64,000 bases of DNA from Bacillota bacterium. Its GTDB lineage: Bacteria > Bacillota > UBA4882 > UBA8346. Positions 45,903 to 55,344 of this stretch are shown here, piece after piece (the stretch's first letter is position 1; every line of letters begins with the position of its first letter). The notes beneath the pieces are model-generated. The model searched no databases. It saw only the letters and a program-made list of their open reading frames with translations, and was not told the DNA's origin. The position numbers and the translations under genes are program-made. Location of the stretch: the NCBI GenBank assembly GCA_023426245.1, contig JAFABB010000029.1, positions 1 through 64,000 on the forward strand, read 5' to 3'.

Positions 45903-47219
45903 TTATCCTAACAATTTAGCGCCTAGCTCTGCAAGCTCGGAACGTTCTCCTTTTGTAAGCGTGATATGCCCGGCAATCTTTTCATTTTTAAACCGTTCAA
46001 CCACAAAGGTAAGACCGTTACTATTTGAATCCAAATAAGGATGATCAATCTGATAAGGATCCCCGGTTAAGACAATCTTGGTTCCTTCACCAACCCGGGT
46101 GATAATCGTCCTTATTTCATGCGGGGATAAATTTTGGGCTTCATCAACCAGTAAAAATTGGTTTGGAATACTGCGGCCCCGAATATACGTTAAGGCCTCC
46201 ATCTCTAAAATATTAAGGTCCTGCATGCTATTAACCAGTTGGTCGATTTTTTCATTCCGATCACGATTACTGAATAAAAACTCCAAATTGTCATATATCG
46301 GCTGCATCCAAGGTCGCAATTTTTCATTCACATCCCCGGGTAAAAAACCTAAATCATTTCCCATGGGGACCACAGGTCGGGATACGGTTAACCGGCGGTA
46401 ACGGGATTCTTCCACTACTTTCTGCAACCCGGCTGCAAGACCCAGCAAGGTTTTACCGGTACCAGCCCGACCTATGATGGTGACGAGCCGAATATCTTCA
46501 TCAAGCAATAATTCAAGGGCAAATTTTTGTTCCTTACTGCGAGCTTTCAACCCAAAAGGATCTTGACCCACAAAACGTAAGGGGAGCAGTTTACCATTGG
46601 AAAGATGTCTAGCCAAAGCCGACTTTGAAGATCCAAAAGCATCTTCCAATATCACCATTTGATTGGGGAATAATGAAGCATCTTTAACTACCAATTCATT
46701 ATTGCTATAAAACTTATTGATTTGATCAGGTTCTACTTTCAACGTACATGTTCCGGTATATACTTCTTCGATCTGGATTTTATCCGTCTCATAATCTTCA
46801 GCATCGATTCCCAAGGCGTCTGCCTTAATTCGCATATTAATGTCCTTGGTGACTAAAATAACCGGCAATGAAGTTTCTTGTTTCAGCGCAAGCGCCACGG
46901 CAATGATCCGGTTATCAATTTTACTTCGATCCAAGGTAGCCGGTAATTTATCGACCTCCTGGTGATTTAATTCCACCCGAATGGTTCCGCCTTGATCTCC
47001 TAAGGGCACACCGGAATACAAATGACCAACTGCTCTTAATTTGTCAAGAAAATTCGATACCCACCTTGCATTGCGACCTACTTCGTCCTGGCGTTTTTTA
47101 TGGCCGTCAATTTCTTCCAACACTGCTATCGGAATGACAATATCATTATCTTGAAAAACGTTTAAGGCCTGGGGATCATGAACTAATACACTGGTGTCGA
47201 TCACAAAAACCTTTTTCAA
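45903..47219 (-). CDS. PIN-domain/PhoH-family ATPase
   Basis: 438 residues with two domains: an N-terminal PIN nuclease (FVIDTSVLVHDPQALNVF, LVTKDINMRIKADALGIDAEDY) and a C-terminal PhoH/helicase-like ATPase. The latter has Walker A IGRAGTGKTLLGLAAG near residue 248 and LLVDEAQNLSPHEIRTII with TGDPYQID. Such PIN-PhoH fusions (YlaK-like) are believed to act as RNA helicase/nucleases. It is spaced 194 bp from yggS and only 12 bp from the HlyD-like gene upstream. Confidence 0.9.
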   Translation of the reverse strand: MKKVFVIDTSVLVHDPQALNVFQDNDIVIPIAVLEEIDGHKKRQDEVGRNARWVSNFLDKLRAVGHLYSGVPLGDQGGTIRVELNHQEVDKLPATLDRSKIDNRIIAVALALKQETSLPVILVTKDINMRIKADALGIDAEDYETDKIQIEEVYTGTCTLKVEPDQINKFYSNNELVVKDASLFPNQMVILEDAFGSSKSALARHLSNGKLLPLRFVGQDPFGLKARSKEQKFALELLLDEDIRLVTIIGRAGTGKTLLGLAAGLQKVVEESRYRRLTVSRPVVPMGNDLGFLPGDVNEKLRPWMQPIYDNLEFLFSNRDRNEKIDQLVNSMQDLNILEMEALTYIRGRSIPNQFLLVDEAQNLSPHEIRTIITRVGEGTKIVLTGDPYQIDHPYLDSNSNGLTFVVERFKNEKIAGHITLTKGERSELAELGAKLLG

Positions 47220-47230
47220 ATGCAGGCCCC

Positions 47231-48400
47231 CTATCGTGAAATTATTGTCTTACCATAATCAATACCATCTATAATTGCTTTCGCTCCATCATTTTCGCGG
47301 ATCACAACTTTAGTTTCTTTGTAACTATCCCCCTTCACGACTTTAACTACATCGGTTTGACCTTTTTTATATAATGCTTGCATAGGAATGATAATGCCGG
47401 AAACTCGTTTATAAATGATAAAAATCTTAGCACTGCGACTTTGAAGAAATTTGGATAGCATGGAGGCATCTTCCAGTCCAATCAAAACTTTTCCATCCAG
47501 TAAAAGGTTTTGATTAACGATCGTGCATTGGAACCTATTATCATCACTTTTGAACCACCATGTTTCACCGATTTTCGGCACCCCAATCTGTTTTGGATCG
47601 ATTATCAGACAAATAATCTGGTGAAACGGGCTAATAATTTTACCCATAACCTCATCCCGATAAATATCTTTTTCAGGAAACCGGCTAGGATAGTGCCGCT
47701 GAAAATCCTCTTCCTTAACTTCGAAAAAATGATCAGGACTCAATCTTGTTTCCCATTCATCAAATTGATACCAGAAATAGCCCGGTTTTTCCGCTTGGAT
47801 TAAAACCGTCCCGTGTTGCCAAGCTTTGAAGTTTTGAGTAATCTGTTCAATTTGGTCACGGTTTTGTTCTATATTTCGTAGAATAGTCCTCTTTTCCTGC
47901 TCAATAAAAGTTAAATCTTCAAGCAATTGTTTGAAGCGAGCTGATTTTTCGGAAATCCGGTTGATGTGGACCCTTTTAGTCTTATATTCAAGCTCATTTC
48001 TTTTTAAATCGCCTTGTAATGTTGCGGTTTCACGGGTTAACTTTCGTAAACGGATTTGAAGTCTAGGGTCCGGCTCAGAATTACCGGAAGTCTTAATTGT
48101 CGCAATCAATTCTCCTTCCGCAACCCGAATCCCATTTTTACGTTCTTCTGTTAATTCGCCGTCAACCGGGGACTTTACCAAGGTTTCATCCCTTAAAAAG
48201 AGCACATCCGCCCAAAATCCCTTTTCCATCGTTCCCCACTCTGTTACTACGGGTCTGGATGTGAAATTCTCGATCAGAATTCCTAACCCTTCAATAGCCA
48301 ATAACAAAATCAAAAACCCGCCAATGATCCGAAATGCATCGGCCATTTTGAGGCGACGGCGTCGAGGAATTTCCCTTATTTTAGAGTATTCATGATTCAA
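47231..48400 (-). CDS. HlyD-family membrane fusion-like protein
   Basis: About 389 residues. The start is uncertain: TTG at 48400 has GGAG 9 bases before, and a TTG at 48418 is also possible. After a basic cytoplasmic leader (RRRRLKMADAF) comes one membrane helix, FRIIGGFLILLLAIEGLGILI. A barrel-sandwich half follows (LVKSPVDGELTEERKNGIRVAEGELIATIK), then a coiled-coil hairpin at about 115-200, and the second half with YKETKVVI and GKTIISR. No transporter partner is encoded nearby. Homologues in this division/sepF neighbourhood are often seen in clostridia, but the role is unknown. Confidence 0.75.
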   Translation of the reverse strand: MNHEYSKIREIPRRRRLKMADAFRIIGGFLILLLAIEGLGILIENFTSRPVVTEWGTMEKGFWADVLFLRDETLVKSPVDGELTEERKNGIRVAEGELIATIKTSGNSEPDPRLQIRLRKLTRETATLQGDLKRNELEYKTKRVHINRISEKSARFKQLLEDLTFIEQEKRTILRNIEQNRDQIEQITQNFKAWQHGTVLIQAEKPGYFWYQFDEWETRLSPDHFFEVKEEDFQRHYPSRFPEKDIYRDEVMGKIISPFHQIICLIIDPKQIGVPKIGETWWFKSDDNRFQCTIVNQNLLLDGKVLIGLEDASMLSKFLQSRSAKIFIIYKRVSGIIIPMQALYKKGQTDVVKVVKGDSYKETKVVIRENDGAKAIIDGIDYGKTIISR

Positions 48401-48425
48401 GAAAAATCGCTCCACCAAATATCAT

Positions 48426-49211
48426 TTATTGTAAGGCAATTATTCCCATCATTCGTCCTTTGGTGCCTTTTTCAATACGATAGGAAAAAAAATCTTCATT
48501 CAGGCATCCGGTACAAAGATTTGCCATCTCAATATTCTCCGGTCTCACACCGGCCTGCTCAAACAAATGAAAATTAAACCCAGCCAAGTCAACCCGGAAA
48601 CCTGATTTGGTGTGAATGACGGTTTCCGGATTAGCCTCACCAAATAATTCAGCTACTTCCGAAGACACTTCAAAACAGGACGAACATATTGAAGGGCCTA
48701 TTGCCACATGAAAATTGACAGGATCTGTTTTAAATGTTTGAATCATTTTGTCCATGACAAGACGGGAAATTCCGGCAACCGTTCCCCGCCATCCTGCATG
48801 AACAATTGCAACTGCAGGCGCAATGGGATCATAAATAAAAATAGGCAAACAATCCGCAGTAAAAATTCCGAGTATTATCCCTCTTTCACCCGTAATCAGA
48901 GCGTCGGTTTCAGAGAGCGCAGTCCGCTCCGTAAGGGCTCCAGCCCCAACTTCTTCCCTGCCGACAATCCGAATATGACTACCATGTATTTGCTCGGCAG
49001 TAATCAAATTCTCCAGTTTCAAATGGAAGGATTGAAGAAAGGATTTTCGGTTGGCAATAACCTGTTCCGGAATGTCTCCGGTATGCAAAGCCATGTTTCC
49101 ACAATCCCGGGAAGAGACGGCTTGAATAACCGCCTTATTATTCAAAGCCCCGGCACGGTATTTTTTAGGTCCCGCCGCTGTATCGCAATACCAGGCACAT
49201 TCTTTCTTCAT
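48426..49211 (-). CDS. pgeF: Purine nucleoside phosphorylase / laccase-domain protein (PgeF, YfiH)
   Basis: From the ATG at 49211 the protein has 261 residues and overlaps the nrdG-like gene by four bases; an upstream ATG at 49244 also lies inside that gene. Multicopper-oxidase-like motifs are DALITGERGIILGIFTADCLPIFIYDP, VHAGWRGTVAGIS, and CSSCFEVSSEVAELF with the C-terminal CTGCLNEDFFSYR. The family cleaves purine nucleosides with phosphate or edits peptidoglycan precursors. It lies downstream of nrdG on the same strand. Confidence 0.88.
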   Translation of the reverse strand: MKKECAWYCDTAAGPKKYRAGALNNKAVIQAVSSRDCGNMALHTGDIPEQVIANRKSFLQSFHLKLENLITAEQIHGSHIRIVGREEVGAGALTERTALSETDALITGERGIILGIFTADCLPIFIYDPIAPAVAIVHAGWRGTVAGISRLVMDKMIQTFKTDPVNFHVAIGPSICSSCFEVSSEVAELFGEANPETVIHTKSGFRVDLAGFNFHLFEQAGVRPENIEMANLCTGCLNEDFFSYRIEKGTKGRMMGIIALQ

Positions 49212-49741
49212 CTCTCCACCATTGAGCCGGTTGTAGGTTGCCACCGTATGATGGTTCCAGTCCTAACGCTTTCAGGAACATTAATCAAACGTTGATTACT
49301 GGAACCCCGGAACGGCAGTTTTAAGCTTTTATTTTCAATTTGAAACGGACCATCCACTAAGACATCCGTTACATCCAACAATGCACTAAAACCAGTATTG
49401 ACATAATGGCTCAATAAATATTCCCATGTATACCCGGTATAGACCCATAAATTCAAACCTTGACCTTTTAAAAAGCAACCGAGTTCTGCAGCAACGGTTG
49501 CTTGAAAAAATGGATCGCCTCCACTAAAAGTCACTCCGGAAATCAAAGGATTTAACCGTAGCTTAGAGATTAAATCCTGCAGTTGAATGGAGCTGCCTCC
49601 CCCAGGATCCCAGGTCTCAGGGTTATGACAACCTTTACAGGCGTGATCACAACCCTGAAAAAAAATTGTGGTTCGCAAACCGGGACCATCGACGACACTT
49701 TCGTGAACGATACCGGCAATTTGAGCTACTGAATTGAACAT
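49208..49741 (-). CDS. nrdG: Anaerobic ribonucleotide reductase activating protein
   Basis: A 177-residue radical SAM activase. The cluster motif is CDHACKGC (C-x3-C-x2-C), followed by GVTFSGGDPFFQ and LWVYTGYTWEYL. It installs the glycyl radical on NrdD using SAM. Length and motif order are standard. It follows nrdD by 112 bp, with a dispersed intergenic repeat in the gap. Confidence 0.94.
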   Translation of the reverse strand: MFNSVAQIAGIVHESVVDGPGLRTTIFFQGCDHACKGCHNPETWDPGGGSSIQLQDLISKLRLNPLISGVTFSGGDPFFQATVAAELGCFLKGQGLNLWVYTGYTWEYLLSHYVNTGFSALLDVTDVLVDGPFQIENKSLKLPFRGSSNQRLINVPESVRTGTIIRWQPTTGSMVER

Positions 49742-49853
49742 GTTTCTCCTCGATCTGGAATATAGGAACCGGAAGCCAGAATATTGGAGCCGTCTTAGAA
49801 GTTTTATCGCGTTGTTAAACTCCTGAATTCTATCCTAAATTCGTTTTCCTACC

Positions 49854-51953
49854 TTACATCTGGTGTTTCACTCTATCACGTAATTCCGCCTGTTTGGCAT
49901 CATTAAATCGATCGACGGTCGATAAATATCCAGTTATACGGCGAATTCGACGAATCTGGGTAGAACCGCACGATGGGCATTCATCTTCAATGATTCCCCG
50001 ATGAAAACAGCTGAGACATTCGTCGATTGGGAAATTAATTCCTGCATAACCCATATCCGATAATGCCATTTGGCGGATAATCCCTTCATAAGCCTCCAAA
50101 TTATCAAGAGGAGGAGATTGCAACTCCACATAACTGATGTGGCCGGCATTGGTCAAACGATGATAGGGGCCTTCGATTCTTATTTTGTCATAGGTAGATA
50201 TCTCATAATAAACGGGCACATGGAAACTGTTTGAATAATATTCGCGATCAGTGACTCCGCTGATAACGCCAAATCGCCGCCGATCAATTTTGACAAAACG
50301 TCCCGATAAACCTTCGGCCGGTGTTGCTAATAAGGTGAAATTTAAATCATATTCATCACAAAAGTTATCGATCATTTTTCTCATAAAGCTGACAACCTCT
50401 AAGCCAAGCCTTTGAGAGGAAGGGTCTTCCCCATGATGCTGACCGGTTAAACAAGTAAGCGCCTCGGCTAGTCCGATAAAACCCATTGATAATGTGCCAT
50501 GCTTAATAACAGAGGCAATGGAATCATCCGGCTTAAGCTTGTCCGAACCCAAATATAACCCTTGCCCCATTAAAAACGGCATATCTTTCACTTTCAAACG
50601 AGCCTGAATCCGGAAACGGTGGTATAATTGACGGGCTGCTAAAATCATAATCTTTTCCAATTCTTGATAGAAAGTCTCCAAATCCCCTCCGGATTTGATG
50701 GCGATACGGGGTAAATTGATGGTGGTAAATGAAAGATTGCCTCTTCCATCCGAAACCGGTTCGCCAAACCGATCGGCAATCACCCGGGTCCGGCAACCCA
50801 TATAAGCGACTTCCGAACCATATTCCTGATTAAAACTGGAATCCATAAAAGAAAAAGTCGGATTGAGCCTTTGAGCGGAAACCCGGATCGCCAATTGAAA
50901 GAGATCGTAATTGGGATCACCCGGATTAAAATTGATTCCTTTTTTAACCCGAAAGATAATATTCGGAAAGATAGGGGTTTCACCGTGACCCAACCCTTTT
51001 TCATAAGCCAGTAACAGATTTTTGGTCACCAGCCGTCCTTCAGGGGTAATATCGCTCCCTAAATTCAAGCTGCTGAAAGGAACTTGAGCGCCAGCCCTGC
51101 TATGCATGGAGTTTAAATTGTAAATCAACGCTTCCATTGCCTGATACACTTCGTCCTCAGACACTCCGGTGATAAACCGGGCCATGTCCCGATCAAAAAA
51201 GGCGAAAGATTGCCCACCGTGCATGTCGTTTTGAGAGCTTTGCAAAATAATTGCCGCCAAAGCCGTGGCCGATGCCGGTCTTTTGGGAGGGCGAATAAAA
51301 CCATGCCCGTTATTAAACCCATTGGCAAGGAGTTTGCCTAAGGGAATTTGGACACAGGTCAGGGTTTTGGCATAAAAATCAAGATCATGAATATGATAAT
51401 CACCGTCAATATGCGCCTGGGCCATTTCATCCGGGATCAGCCGGGATAAATAATATCGCTTACTGGCGGCTGATGCGATTTGCAACATTTTTGCCGATGG
51501 AGAATTGCTGATATTAGCATTTTCACGGTTTGTCTCAATTAAAATATCTTGAACCAAATCCATTAGATCTGATTTTGATTCACGAAGACGGGTGCGACGG
51601 TCCCTGTATAAAATATAGGCCTTGGCGGTCTTTGCATGACCGGTTTCAATGAGCACTTTCTCGACCGCGTCCTGAACTTCTTCAACTGCAGGAATACTGG
51701 TACCTAATTGTTTATGTAAATATTGGTTGACAATCTCCGCCAACTCGTCGGCCAGCTGTTGATCTTCGCCGCCAACGGCTTTGGCTGCTTTAAAAATAGC
51801 AGCGGCAATTTTATTTTTATTAAATTCAACGATTCGACCATCCCGTTTTCGAATCGAGCGGAAGATCCGATCTGCGCTGTGGTTTATTAAACTAATTACA
51901 TTGGAGCTTTCATGAAGCGCCTGTTCTTCCACTTCTATTGAATTCTTTGCCAT
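49854..51953 (-). CDS. nrdD: Anaerobic (class III) ribonucleoside triphosphate reductase
   Basis: 699 residues. An N-terminal ATP-cone (about 28-125: SIRKRDGRIVEFNKNKIAAAIFKAA) gives allosteric control. The catalytic barrel follows, with NLGSDITPEGRL, FPNIIFRVKKG and YMGCRTRV. A C-terminal Zn site (CLSCFHRG, CPSCGS) and the glycyl radical motif RRITGYL come near the end. It makes dNTPs without oxygen. It overlaps nrdR by one base (TAATG), so nrdR, nrdD and nrdG form an operon in that order. Confidence 0.96.
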   Translation of the reverse strand: MAKNSIEVEEQALHESSNVISLINHSADRIFRSIRKRDGRIVEFNKNKIAAAIFKAAKAVGGEDQQLADELAEIVNQYLHKQLGTSIPAVEEVQDAVEKVLIETGHAKTAKAYILYRDRRTRLRESKSDLMDLVQDILIETNRENANISNSPSAKMLQIASAASKRYYLSRLIPDEMAQAHIDGDYHIHDLDFYAKTLTCVQIPLGKLLANGFNNGHGFIRPPKRPASATALAAIILQSSQNDMHGGQSFAFFDRDMARFITGVSEDEVYQAMEALIYNLNSMHSRAGAQVPFSSLNLGSDITPEGRLVTKNLLLAYEKGLGHGETPIFPNIIFRVKKGINFNPGDPNYDLFQLAIRVSAQRLNPTFSFMDSSFNQEYGSEVAYMGCRTRVIADRFGEPVSDGRGNLSFTTINLPRIAIKSGGDLETFYQELEKIMILAARQLYHRFRIQARLKVKDMPFLMGQGLYLGSDKLKPDDSIASVIKHGTLSMGFIGLAEALTCLTGQHHGEDPSSQRLGLEVVSFMRKMIDNFCDEYDLNFTLLATPAEGLSGRFVKIDRRRFGVISGVTDREYYSNSFHVPVYYEISTYDKIRIEGPYHRLTNAGHISYVELQSPPLDNLEAYEGIIRQMALSDMGYAGINFPIDECLSCFHRGIIEDECPSCGSTQIRRIRRITGYLSTVDRFNDAKQAELRDRVKHQM

Positions 51954-52429
51954 TATTCCATATCCCCCGTCCCTTTGGTTCTAATCTCCAGATTTTGTAA
52001 TTCGCGCATCCAGTCATTTCTATCTTTAAACTGGCGGTAAACCGAGGCGAATCTCACATACGCAACTTCATCAATGGCTTTTAAGCCCTCCATAACCAAT
52101 TCCCCGACATCAGTACTCTTAACTTCCTGTTCCATACGATTCCGTAGTTCCCGTTCCACATCATCCACGAGTTGTTCAAGTTTTCCAAAAGAAACAGGCC
52201 TCTTTTCACATGCTTTTAAGAGCCCGCTCATTACCTTTTGCCGGTTGAACGGTTCCCTGCTGCCGTCTTTTTTGATCAACACCAAAGGTACTTCTTCAAT
52301 CCGTTCATAGGTTGTAAAGCGTCTCTGGCAAGCCAGGCATTCCCTTCGCCTGCGAATGGCATTGGCTTCGTCCGAGGATCGGGAATCGATGACTTTACTA
52401 TCGAAATGGCCGCAAAATGGACAGTGCAC
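51953..52429 (-). CDS. nrdR: Transcriptional repressor NrdR
   Basis: A 158-residue repressor of ribonucleotide reductase genes. It has a zinc ribbon (CPFCGHFDSKVIDSR, ECLACQRRFTTYERIE) and an ATP-cone (VLIKKDGSREPFNRQKVMSGLLKACEKRP) that senses ATP/dATP. It is the first gene of the operon with nrdD. Putative NrdR boxes lie around its own promoter, so autorepression is likely. Confidence 0.96.
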   Translation of the reverse strand: MHCPFCGHFDSKVIDSRSSDEANAIRRRRECLACQRRFTTYERIEEVPLVLIKKDGSREPFNRQKVMSGLLKACEKRPVSFGKLEQLVDDVERELRNRMEQEVKSTDVGELVMEGLKAIDEVAYVRFASVYRQFKDRNDWMRELQNLEIRTKGTGDME

Positions 52430-52444
52430 GGTTAATCCTTCCTG

Positions 52445-52497
52445 TACTATATATTGTATACCTTTTTTATTATATAACCCAACATTTAGGGTGTCCA
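52445..52497 (-). promoter_or_regulatory. nrdR-nrdD promoter with NrdR boxes
   Basis: On the minus strand TGGACA (52492-52497) and TATAAT (52469-52474) are 17 bases apart. A good NrdR box, TATACAATATATAGTA, lies at 52445-52460 just downstream. A weaker box, ACACCCTAAATGTTGGGT (52477-52494), lies between the hexamers. Centres are about 33 bp apart, near three helical turns, as reported for NrdR sites. The rest of 52500-52690 shows no gene. Confidence 0.7.
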
Positions 52498-52693
52498 GAT
52501 ATAGTTTAGTGAATATTTACGAAATATTTCCGATTACCATGACTTTTGACCGATTCTCTCACTAGTTTGAAATGGGACAAGTTCCCGCAAGGGAAACAAA
52601 AACAGTAACAAAAAGCTACGGGCTCAAGACTCATTGCTCTAACTTGGTGATTTTCCCTATACCTTTTTCCCTTGATATTTCCATTTTATTTAC

Positions 52694-52728
52694 AAAAACC
52701 CCATCACCTGACGGGCAATGGGGTTTTA
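52694..52728 (-). terminator. Terminator of lon
   Basis: AAAACCCCAT and ATGGGGTTTT form a 10-bp stem with a 15-base loop containing GACGGGC. The minus strand then has GTTTTTGTAAAT. It lies about 130 bp past the lon stop. Confidence 0.65.
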
Positions 52729-52856
52729 AAAGGGAATGTAATGAAATGAATAATTATAATAACGTTTCCAATTTCAAAATAGTTCCATAATCCAAAAAAT
52801 GGTATCCAGATTCTTCTTTTTCCATAAAATTTATCAGGCATTTGAATTAAACCCAT

Positions 52857-55244
52857 TTACGATGCCTTATCCAAAACCTCACCGGATACCACCTTCGGAT
52901 TCAATACATGCTCGATTCTAGGCAGGGAAATTTCCAAAGTTTCTTTAAGCACATCTTCGATAGTCTCAACGGGTATAATTGCAAGTTGCTTTTTCACTTC
53001 TTCAGGCACATCCTTAAGATCGGTCACATTGTCCTTTGGAATCAACACTTTGGTTATACCCGCTCTTTGGGCCCCTAATAATTTCTCCTTAAGGCCACCG
53101 ATGGGCAATACCGCTCCTCTCAAAGTTATTTCCCCGGTCATGGCAATCTTGGAATCCACCTTGATGCCGGTAACCAATGAAGCCAGAGCAGTAAATAATG
53201 TGATGCCTGCAGATGGACCATCCTTGGGAACCGACCCTGACGGAACATGAATGTGTAAGTCTCTTTCCTTAAAATTAATCGAGTTCATGGGCAATCTTGA
53301 TTTTAATAAGCTTAAAGAAATTCTCGCCGATTCTTTCATCACATCACCCAATTGCCCGGTTAGGGTAACTTCTCCACTTCCTGACATATCGGTCGCTTCA
53401 ATAAAAAGGATTTCTCCGCCAACCGGAGTCCATGCCAGCCCGGTGACAACTCCCGGCGGATTATCCAGCTCCGCCTTGTCATGCCTGGAAACCCGTTTTC
53501 CTAACAATTCCTCTAACTGCTCCATTTTAATTCTGTAAGGCAATTCTATTTTTGTCGATACGATTTTCTCCGAGGTCACTCTGGCAAGAGCAGCCAGTTG
53601 TTTTTTCAATCCCCGGACTCCGGCTTCCAAAGTGTAGTCACTGATTATTTTTTGCAACACATCATCTTCCATCACGAATTGTTCTGCCGTCAATCCATGT
53701 TCTGCAAGAACTGCCGGGACTAAATGATTTTTTCCAATATGAAACTTTTCATTCAGCGTATAACTGGAGATTTGAATGACCTCCATCCGATCCAACAATG
53801 GACCGGGAATGCTTTCCAGAGAATTCGCGGTGGCAATAAAGAAGACATCCGACAAATCATAGGGCAGATCCAAATAATGATCGGTGAAGGTGTTGTTTTG
53901 TTCCGGATCAAGTACCTCTAGTAATGCACTGGCAGGATCACCGCTATATCCGCCAACCATCAGTTTGTCCACTTCATCTAAAATCATCACCGGATTATTT
54001 TCTCCGGCCTTTTTGATACTTTGAATGATTCTTCCCGGCATCGCTCCAATATAAGTCCGGCGATGTCCCCGAATCTCCGCTTCATCCCGAATCCCGCCCA
54101 AACTCAATCGGACGTACTTTCTATCCAGTGCTTCGGCAATGCTCTTTCCTAGACTGGTCTTTCCGGTTCCAGGAGGTCCTACCAACAATAAAATAGAACC
54201 CTTTTTGTCCTTTTTGAGCTGCATTACGGCTAAATGCTGAATGATTCGCTCCTTCACTTTGTCCAGGCCGTAGTGTTGTTCATCTAAAATCCGCCTCGCT
54301 TCCCCCAAATTAATGGGTTTGCCTTCATTTTTTTTCCAAGGCAATTGCACCAACAGATCTAGATAATTACGAATAACATTATATTCCGGACTATGCGGAC
54401 CGCCGGCTTCCAATTTATCGAATTCCTCAAGGGCAGTATTCTTCACATCAAGCGGCATGTCGGCTTCTTCAATCTTGCTCAAATAATCATTAGCCTTTTT
54501 TGCACCAGGGCCTTTCCCTTCATTCAACTCCTCTTGAATGGCTTTTAATTGTTCCCTAAGTACGGATTCCCGATAATTTTTATTGGCCTTTTCCGAAAAT
54601 CGCTCTGCCATCTCAAGTTGTAATTCGACGGTTTCCTTTAGCTTGATAAGGTAATCGATAAACTTTAAGCTTCTCTCCTTCAGGGACTGTGTTTCTAGTA
54701 AATCATACTTTTCACTGTTGGATATGGGCATGAATTGCGATAGATACATCATCAGCGAATTTAAGTCCTTCAACTCATCCAATACCTTCATAAATTGCTC
54801 TGACCCTCGGTATTTCTCACCGAGTTCGCGGGTGATCTTTTTCAGGTAACCCACCATTTCCGCCTGGCTCTTTTCATTGAGATCGGTATCATCAGGGCAA
54901 ATCTCATATTCAGCATGGATAAAATCCGTCCCAATCCGCAGGGTGTTCATGGCAACCCTGTCTAAAACTTTAATCTTAAGCCGGTAGCCCTTTTCTGTTT
55001 GCTCCACTTCATCCACTTGAAAGGAAACGCCAATCCGATAAAAGTCTTCTTCTTTTAATCCTTTTTTACCGAAATTTTGTTTGAGAGGCAAGGCAATGTT
55101 GGTGATATCTTCCCTTTCAAAATTTTCAAGTTCCTCCTCACTGAGCTTTGTCACCCAAAGTACAGAAATTACACCTGGCAACAGCACGGTATCCGATACC
55201 GGAATAACTATCCCTTCTTGATTCTTTTTGTTAAAGTTCAACAA
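52857..55244 (-). CDS. lon: ATP-dependent protease Lon
   Basis: 795 residues in the order: N-terminal substrate domain (about 1-200), coiled coil, AAA+ module with Walker A VGPPGTGKTSLG near 355 and MILDEVDKL, then the S16 protease domain. The Ser in KDGPSAGITL (about 676) and the Lys in GGLKEKLLGAQRAG (about 718) form the catalytic dyad. It degrades misfolded and regulatory proteins. The start is TTG, with GAAAGGGTG before it. A motif at 55276-55289 matching the operators of the two neighbouring TetR genes lies 32 bp upstream, so it may be under TetR control. Confidence 0.95.
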   Translation of the reverse strand: MLNFNKKNQEGIVIPVSDTVLLPGVISVLWVTKLSEEELENFEREDITNIALPLKQNFGKKGLKEEDFYRIGVSFQVDEVEQTEKGYRLKIKVLDRVAMNTLRIGTDFIHAEYEICPDDTDLNEKSQAEMVGYLKKITRELGEKYRGSEQFMKVLDELKDLNSLMMYLSQFMPISNSEKYDLLETQSLKERSLKFIDYLIKLKETVELQLEMAERFSEKANKNYRESVLREQLKAIQEELNEGKGPGAKKANDYLSKIEEADMPLDVKNTALEEFDKLEAGGPHSPEYNVIRNYLDLLVQLPWKKNEGKPINLGEARRILDEQHYGLDKVKERIIQHLAVMQLKKDKKGSILLLVGPPGTGKTSLGKSIAEALDRKYVRLSLGGIRDEAEIRGHRRTYIGAMPGRIIQSIKKAGENNPVMILDEVDKLMVGGYSGDPASALLEVLDPEQNNTFTDHYLDLPYDLSDVFFIATANSLESIPGPLLDRMEVIQISSYTLNEKFHIGKNHLVPAVLAEHGLTAEQFVMEDDVLQKIISDYTLEAGVRGLKKQLAALARVTSEKIVSTKIELPYRIKMEQLEELLGKRVSRHDKAELDNPPGVVTGLAWTPVGGEILFIEATDMSGSGEVTLTGQLGDVMKESARISLSLLKSRLPMNSINFKERDLHIHVPSGSVPKDGPSAGITLFTALASLVTGIKVDSKIAMTGEITLRGAVLPIGGLKEKLLGAQRAGITKVLIPKDNVTDLKDVPEEVKKQLAIIPVETIEDVLKETLEISLPRIEHVLNPKVVSGEVLDKAS

Positions 55245-55275
55245 TATTCACCCTTTCTTTTTGAGCATTTATAAG

Positions 55276-55289
55276 TGAGCGCTCGTTTA
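55276..55289 (-). promoter_or_regulatory. TetR operator-like site upstream of lon
   Basis: TGAGCGCTCGTTTA is a near-palindrome that matches 11 of 14 positions of the site before the tetR at 55345 (TGAACGATCGTTTA, read on the minus strand) and, at TCGTTTA, the one at 57522-57535. Confidence 0.45.
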
Positions 55290-55344
55290 ATTATTTTTAA
55301 AATGATAACGAGATTTTTTGATCTCGCTTACAAAATTTTTTTAT

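Noticed and set aside
52530..52690. Possible structured RNA or riboswitch between nrdR and lon
   Set aside because: A small TTCCC/GGGAA hairpin is present but none of the conserved cores of riboswitch classes I know could be matched.
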